DNA of 17,189 nt from assembly GCA_016793305.1 (NCBI GenBank), contig JAEUHU010000172.1:1-17189 (forward strand). The letters run 5' to 3'. The notes under the pieces are model-generated. The model ran no database searches. It was not told the DNA's origin and worked only from the letters and a program-made list of their open reading frames with translations. Both the position numbers and the translations under genes were made by a program. How positions within the stretch are numbered: the first letter of the stretch is position 1; every line of letters begins with the position of its first letter. Source of the DNA: Planctomycetota bacterium. GTDB taxonomy: Bacteria; Planctomycetota; UBA1135; UBA2386. Of this stretch, positions 14,437 through 17,189 are shown in pieces.

Positions 14437-14512
14437 TGGTGAGGGCGGCAGGGATCGAACCTGCGACCTACGGCTTAAAAGGCCGCTGCTCTACCGGCTG
14501 AGCTACGCCCCC
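14437..14512 (-). tRNA. tRNA-Lys (anticodon TTT), CCA encoded
   Basis: A complete cloverleaf on the minus strand. The acceptor GGGGGCG pairs with CGCCCTC (one G-T wobble), then come discriminator A and an encoded CCA (14439..14437). D arm GCTCAGCCGGTAGAGC. Anticodon stem GCGGC/GCCGT encloses loop CTTTTAA, giving anticodon TTT (14477..14479). T arm GCAGG/CCTGC encloses TTCGATC. It lies between frr and the Trm112-family gene, all on the minus strand. Confidence 0.98.
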
Positions 14513-14600
14513 GCGCATCGGGGGCGAGGATGAAACCGCAGCCGGCCGCGCCGCGCAAGGGCCGCCCCGGGGACCCCGACCGAATCGCTTCCCGGATCGG

Positions 14601-15170
14601 TCATTCCTCGAGGATCTCCTTCGACTTCGTCTTCAGGGCTTCGTCGAGGCGCTGCTCGACCTGCTTCAGCTCCTTGTCGACGGCCTCGTGCGCCTTCTTG
14701 CACTGGTCCTCGGTCAACTTGCCGTCCTTCTTCATCTGGTCGGCCAGCTTGTTGGCGTCGCGCCGCTCGTTCCGCAGCGCCACCCGGTTCTGTTCGACCA
14801 GGTCCTTGACCTTGGCGACCAGCTTGTGGCGTTGCTCCCCCGACAGCGGTGGCATCATCAGGCGCAGCTGCTTGCCGTCGGATTGCGGGTTGAGGCCGAG
14901 ATCGGACTTCTGGATCGCGCGCTCGATGTCCTTCACCACCTGCGGCGAACCGTCGAACGGCTTGATCAGCAACTGCCGCGGCTCGGGAACCGAGACGTGC
15001 GCGATCTGCTGCAGCGGCGTCATCGTGCCGTAGTATTCGACCCGGATCGTATCGACCAACGTGGGGGAAGCGCGCCCGGTGCGGATGCTGCCGAGTTGCT
15101 CCTTCAGGTGCTTCAGCGTCTTGTCGGTCTTCTGGCGGAGGTCGTCGAGAATCGAAGCGTAGGGTTCCAT
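14601..15170 (-). CDS. frr: Ribosome recycling factor
   Basis: RRF splits post-termination ribosomes together with EF-G. The 189-residue product matches the family's usual 185 aa. It opens with a helix (LRQKTDKTLKHLKEQLGSIR) followed by the hallmark RTGRASPTLVD (30-40). Then come VEYYGTMTPLQQIAHVSVPE, LLIKPFDGSPQVVKDIERAI and LRLMMPPLSGEQRHKLV, and a closing helical arm of domain I (VEQNRVALRNERRDANKLAD, EDQCKKAHEAVDKELKQVEQ). The ATG at 15168..15170 is chosen because the family N-terminus starts there. The frame stays open upstream but reads Arg/Ala-rich non-family sequence. GAGCAAG just upstream is at best a weak ribosome site. In most bacteria frr directly follows pyrH on one strand; here pyrH points away. 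Confidence 0.97.
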   Translation of the reverse strand: MEPYASILDDLRQKTDKTLKHLKEQLGSIRTGRASPTLVDTIRVEYYGTMTPLQQIAHVSVPEPRQLLIKPFDGSPQVVKDIERAIQKSDLGLNPQSDGKQLRLMMPPLSGEQRHKLVAKVKDLVEQNRVALRNERRDANKLADQMKKDGKLTEDQCKKAHEAVDKELKQVEQRLDEALKTKSKEILEE

Positions 15171-15207
15171 GGCTTGCTCGCGCCGACGAGAGCCGGCGCC
15201 GACCGCG

Positions 15208-15215
15208 ACTCTAGC
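15208..15215 (-). promoter_or_regulatory. Candidate -10 element of frr
   Basis: On the minus strand GCTAGAGT (15215..15208) lies 37 nt before the frr ATG and matches the GCTANNNT pattern seen elsewhere in the window. The expected -35 position reads GAGCAA, which is poor. Confidence 0.3.
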
Positions 15216-15289
15216 TGCATCGCATCGCGATTGCTCGCCCCGCACACCGCCGAACGGCTCGCCGACCTCACCGTCCCTTCGTCGCAGCG

Positions 15290-15317
15290 TTGCACATGCG
15301 CCGTCGGCGTGCATGAT
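15290..15317 (+). promoter_or_regulatory. Candidate promoter of pyrH
   Basis: TTGCAC (15290..15295), a 16-nt spacer and CATGAT (15312..15317) lie 77 nt before the pyrH ATG, in the 224-bp divergent gap with frr. The spacer overlaps a GCGCC/GGCG inverted repeat. The gap shows no gene I can support. Since pyrH is cut off from the usual upstream tsf promoter, it needs a promoter here. Confidence 0.3.
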
Positions 15318-15394
15318 CGCGCGGCCCAATGCGCGCGGCGACGGCGGCACGACCACCGACCGTGCGACCCGTCGTCCAACCACCCACCGCGACC

Positions 15395-16132
15395 ATGCCT
15401 CACGTCGATTCGCCCGTCACGGAACCACCCCGCAACGTCAAGCGCATCCTGCTGAAGATCAGCGGTGAGAGCCTCGGCGACGACGACGGCGGCGTGGCCC
15501 CCAAGGTGGTGGCGACGGTCGCGGCCCAGATCGCCCGCGTGCACCGGCTCGGCGTCGAGGTCGCGGTCGTCTGCGGCGGGGGCAATCTGCTGCGCGGCGC
15601 CGAGTTCGCGAAGCTCGGCACCAACCGGGCGACCGCGGACCACATGGGCATGCTGGCGACCGCGATCAACGCGCTGGCGCTACAGGACGGCCTCGAGCGC
15701 GCCGGCATCGAGACGCGGGTCGCCTGCGCCGTCGAGGTGAAGACGATGATGGAGCCCTACATCCGGCGCCGCGCGATCCGCCACCTCGAGAAGGGCCGCG
15801 TGGTGATCCTGGCCGGCGGCACGGGCAATCCGTACTTCACCACCGACACCGCTGCCGCCCTGCGCGCCACCGAACTCGGCGTCGACGCGATCTTCAAGGC
15901 GACCAAGGTCGACGGCGTCTACACCGCCGATCCGGCGAAGGACAAGACGGCGAAGCGCTACGACCGCGTCAGCTTCCAGGAAGCGCTGGCGCGCGATCTG
16001 CGCGTCATGGACCGAACGGCCTTCACGCTGTGCATGGAGAACCACATGCCGATCATGGTCTTCGACATGTTCGTCGAAGGGAACATGGAGCGCGCGGTGC
16101 GCGGCGAGGCGATCGGCACGTGGGTCTGCTGA
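15395..16132 (+). CDS. pyrH: UMP kinase
   Basis: UMP kinase phosphorylates UMP to UDP with ATP in pyrimidine nucleotide synthesis; it is a hexameric amino acid kinase-fold enzyme unrelated to eukaryotic UMP/CMP kinase. The 245-residue product has KRILLKISGESLGDD (16-30) for phosphate binding, VAVVCGGGNLLRGAEF (57-71), the LGTNRATADHMGMLATAINA region (74-93), VVILAGGTGNPYFTTDTAAA (136-155), AIFKATKVDGVYTADP (165-180) and the C-terminal NHMPIMVFDM (216-225). The length fits the family (about 240 aa). The ATG at 15395 is chosen over an upstream in-frame ATG at 15329, because the latter adds an Arg/Pro-rich stretch unlike the family. No Shine-Dalgarno is visible. It diverges from frr and converges on tsf, an inverted orientation for this normally co-directional cluster. 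Confidence 0.97.
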   Translation: MPHVDSPVTEPPRNVKRILLKISGESLGDDDGGVAPKVVATVAAQIARVHRLGVEVAVVCGGGNLLRGAEFAKLGTNRATADHMGMLATAINALALQDGLERAGIETRVACAVEVKTMMEPYIRRRAIRHLEKGRVVILAGGTGNPYFTTDTAAALRATELGVDAIFKATKVDGVYTADPAKDKTAKRYDRVSFQEALARDLRVMDRTAFTLCMENHMPIMVFDMFVEGNMERAVRGEAIGTWVC

Positions 16133-16141
16133 GCCCAGCGG

Positions 16142-16208
16142 CCGGCAATCGCTGAGCTAGGTCGCTGAGCTAGGTCGCTGAGCTAGGTCGCGCCTCGGGC
16201 GACGCGGC
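16142..16208 (-). repeat. Interspersed palindromic element, copy C (partial, expanded)
   Basis: Read on the minus strand it has the element's head: GCCGCGTCGCCC (16208..16197), a short loop, then GCGACCTAGCTCA and, after the expansion, GATTGCCGG, matching the order in copy B. The right hairpin arm is present three times in tandem (16151..16189). It is directly adjacent to copy B and in the same orientation, and its outer end is 10 bp from the pyrH stop codon. Confidence 0.6.
16151..16189. repeat. Three tandem copies of a 13-bp unit
   Basis: GCTGAGCTAGGTC is repeated three times without a mismatch. The reverse complement of the unit, in a shifted register, is GCGACCTAGCTCA. It matches the hairpin arm GCGACCCGGCTCA of copy B at 11 of 13 positions, so the tandem array is an expansion of that arm. 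Confidence 0.9.
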
Positions 16209-16212
16209 CTTT

Positions 16213-16315
16213 GACGACGCAGCGGGGCCAGCTGCGTTCCTTCGCCTTGGCTGGTCCCCGCGTTGCGGCGTCCTGGCAATCCCTGAGCCGGGTCGCCCAG
16301 GGGGCGACGCGGCTC
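16213..16315 (-). repeat. Interspersed palindromic element, copy B
   Basis: It starts inside the tsf stop codon and reads in the tsf direction. The head hairpin (16285..16315) has 14 paired positions with one mismatch and a 3-nt loop, arms GAGCCGGGTCGCCC and GGGCGACGCGGCTC as read on the plus strand. The body holds a second long imperfect hairpin with GCGGGGACCAGC facing GCTGGCCCCGC. The body aligns with copy A at 44/51 ungapped positions. Confidence 0.75.
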
Positions 16316-16916
16316 ACCCGCCGAGTTCCATGCGGACGAAGCGCCGCACCTGGATGTTCTCACCGATCTTGCCGATCAGCTCGGTGCGGATCTGCTCGAC
16401 GGACTTCGTGTCATCGGGCACGTACTGCTTCTCCATCAGGCACTTCTCGGCGTAGAACTTGTCGAGCCGTCCTTCGATGGCCTTGTCGATCACCGACTGC
16501 GGCTTGCCCTTCATCGACTCGGCGGCCATCTCGCCGACGATCTTGCGCTCCTTCTCGAGCGCCTCGGCCGGCACCGACTCACGATTCAGGAACGCCGGCG
16601 AGTAGGCGGCGACGGTCAAGGCCACGCCGCGGCAGAACGCCTTGAAGTCCTCGTTCTTGGCGACGAAGTCGGTTTCGCAGGCGACTTCGACCAGCACGGC
16701 CAGCTTGCCGTTGTGGTGCTGGTAGGCGTAGACGAGGCCTTCCTTGACCTCACGCCCCGACGCCTTGTCGGCGAGCTGCTTGCCCTTCTTGCGCAGGATG
16801 TCCTTGGCCTTGTCGAAGTCGCCCGACGACTCCTTCAGGGCGGCCTTGCAGTCCATCATCGGAGCGCCCGTCATTTCACGCAGGCGCATGACCGTCTTGG
16901 CATCGATTTCCGTCAT
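16314..16916 (-). CDS. tsf: Translation elongation factor Ts (short form)
   Basis: EF-Ts is the nucleotide exchange factor of EF-Tu. The 200-residue product is a short form, close in size to Thermus EF-Ts (about 196 aa) rather than the 283 aa of E. coli. It has the N-terminal UBA-like domain (KTVMRLREMTGAPMMDCKAA, then GDFDKAKDILRKKG), the EF-Tu-contacting TDFVAKNEDFKAFC (82-95), VEVACE before it, and a single-subdomain core. The end, GENIQVRRFVRMELGG, is characteristic. The ATG at 16914..16916 is preceded by GAGAGAA, a weak ribosome site. The stop codon is the first part of palindromic element copy B. The upstream gene is probably rpsB. Confidence 0.97.
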   Translation of the reverse strand: MTEIDAKTVMRLREMTGAPMMDCKAALKESSGDFDKAKDILRKKGKQLADKASGREVKEGLVYAYQHHNGKLAVLVEVACETDFVAKNEDFKAFCRGVALTVAAYSPAFLNRESVPAEALEKERKIVGEMAAESMKGKPQSVIDKAIEGRLDKFYAEKCLMEKQYVPDDTKSVEQIRTELIGKIGENIQVRRFVRMELGG

Positions 16917-17074
16917 TGTCGTTCTCTCGCAGGTCGTTACTTGCAGAGCGGCCGGGGGCCGCAGATTCAGCGGGGCACCCGAACGTCGCGCGGGCTACGG
17001 CGAGCAAGGGGGCGCAACCGAGTGCGCCGGCGAACGCGGTGCGGCCGCCGCTCGCTGGCAGGCTGCACCGGTGC

Positions 17075-17099
17075 CGGCGGCGTCGTGACGACGCCACCG
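17075..17099. terminator. Stem-loop in the gap before tsf
   Basis: GGCGTCG (17079..17085), loop TGA, CGACGCC (17089..17095). The stem is extended by CGG/CCG after one C/A mismatch. It lies in the 225-bp gap 16917..17141, in which I see no supportable gene. It could be an attenuator or terminator between the probable rpsB and tsf. No T run follows on either strand. Confidence 0.45.
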
Positions 17100-17141
17100 A
17101 CGACCTCATCCATCGGGTCGCGCAAGCGGTAGGCAGCCGAC

Positions 17142-17189
17142 TCACGCCGTCGGGGCCGCAGGAGCCGCGTCGCCACCGGCGTCGCGTTC
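17142..17189 (-). CDS. rpsB: Probable C-terminal end of ribosomal protein S2 (partial)
   Basis: On the minus strand, the frame entering from the right edge reads ERDAGGDAAPAAPTA and stops at TGA (17142..17144). An Ala/Pro/acidic tail of this kind is common at the end of bacterial S2 proteins, and rpsB is the usual gene immediately upstream of tsf. Only 15 residues are visible and none belong to the conserved core, so this is inference from position and composition. Confidence 0.4.
   Translation of the reverse strand, partial: ERDAGGDAAPAAPTA

Noticed and set aside
15171..15394. Possible inverted copy of the palindromic element between frr and pyrH that would explain the pyrH inversion
   Set aside because: A few short matches (GAGCCGG, GCGATTGC) are present, but no alignment comparable with copies A and B could be made.
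16967..17176. Small minus-strand frame of about 69 codons upstream of tsf
   Set aside because: It is strongly Arg-rich, with no ribosome site or family similarity, and it conflicts with the likely rpsB end.
1..17189. CRISPR array, insertion sequence or prophage
   Set aside because: There is no regularly spaced direct repeat array, no transposase, integrase or phage structural gene, and no target-site duplication that I could identify by eye.

Overview
This is a GC-rich bacterial chromosomal window dominated by housekeeping and cell-envelope genes. Several things point to a Planctomycetota-like organism: very high GC, few Shine-Dalgarno sequences, a secreted kelch-repeat protein with an uncharacterised N-terminal domain, a long-form Trm112 protein, a secreted squalene-cyclase-like toroid protein, and a large membrane-anchored PpiD/SurA-like protein. 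That assignment is inference from gene character, not a database match. I see no transposase, phage, CRISPR or defence genes.

Layout, left to right. The left edge holds the N-terminal two thirds of smpB (-). It diverges from a tRNA-Leu(CAG) (+), which is followed by a dusB-type tRNA-dihydrouridine synthase (+). A hypothetical gene (-) converges on dusB and diverges from a secreted kelch-repeat protein (+). Next is a polytopic GT87-like glycosyltransferase (+), whose 3' end overlaps by 63 bp a convergent GT39-like polytopic glycosyltransferase (-). The latter is last in a tightly packed minus-strand operon: secreted squalene-cyclase-like protein, FAH-family hydrolase (stop and start overlap as ATGA), GT39-like protein (3 nt gap). 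Divergent from that operon is a plus-strand pair, a GT2 glycosyltransferase and a zinc-motif methyltransferase. It ends in a cluster of hairpins facing a long minus-strand PpiD/SurA-like gene. Then come a Trm112-family gene (-), tRNA-Lys(TTT) (-), frr (-), pyrH (+), tsf (-) and, at the right edge, what is probably the last codons of rpsB (-).

Two things stand out. First, the classic rpsB-tsf-pyrH-frr translation/UMP-kinase cluster is present in order, but pyrH alone is flipped to the opposite strand. Second, an undescribed-looking interspersed palindromic element occurs as two near-full copies about 12 kb apart (4156..4259 + and 16213..16315 -) plus a third partial copy (16142..16208 -). The two fuller copies begin inside the TGA stop codon of the preceding gene (kelch gene; tsf), so the element may supply both stop codon and terminator. 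Its conserved core is 44/51 identical by hand alignment. In the partial copy a 13-bp piece of the hairpin arm is present three times in tandem.

Functionally the window mixes translation and RNA genes (smpB, two tRNAs, dusB, trm112-like, frr, tsf, probable rpsB) with envelope and glycan genes (GT2, GT39, GT87, methyltransferase) and secreted or membrane-anchored proteins (kelch, toroid, PpiD-like). No stretch longer than 300 bases lacks a gene.
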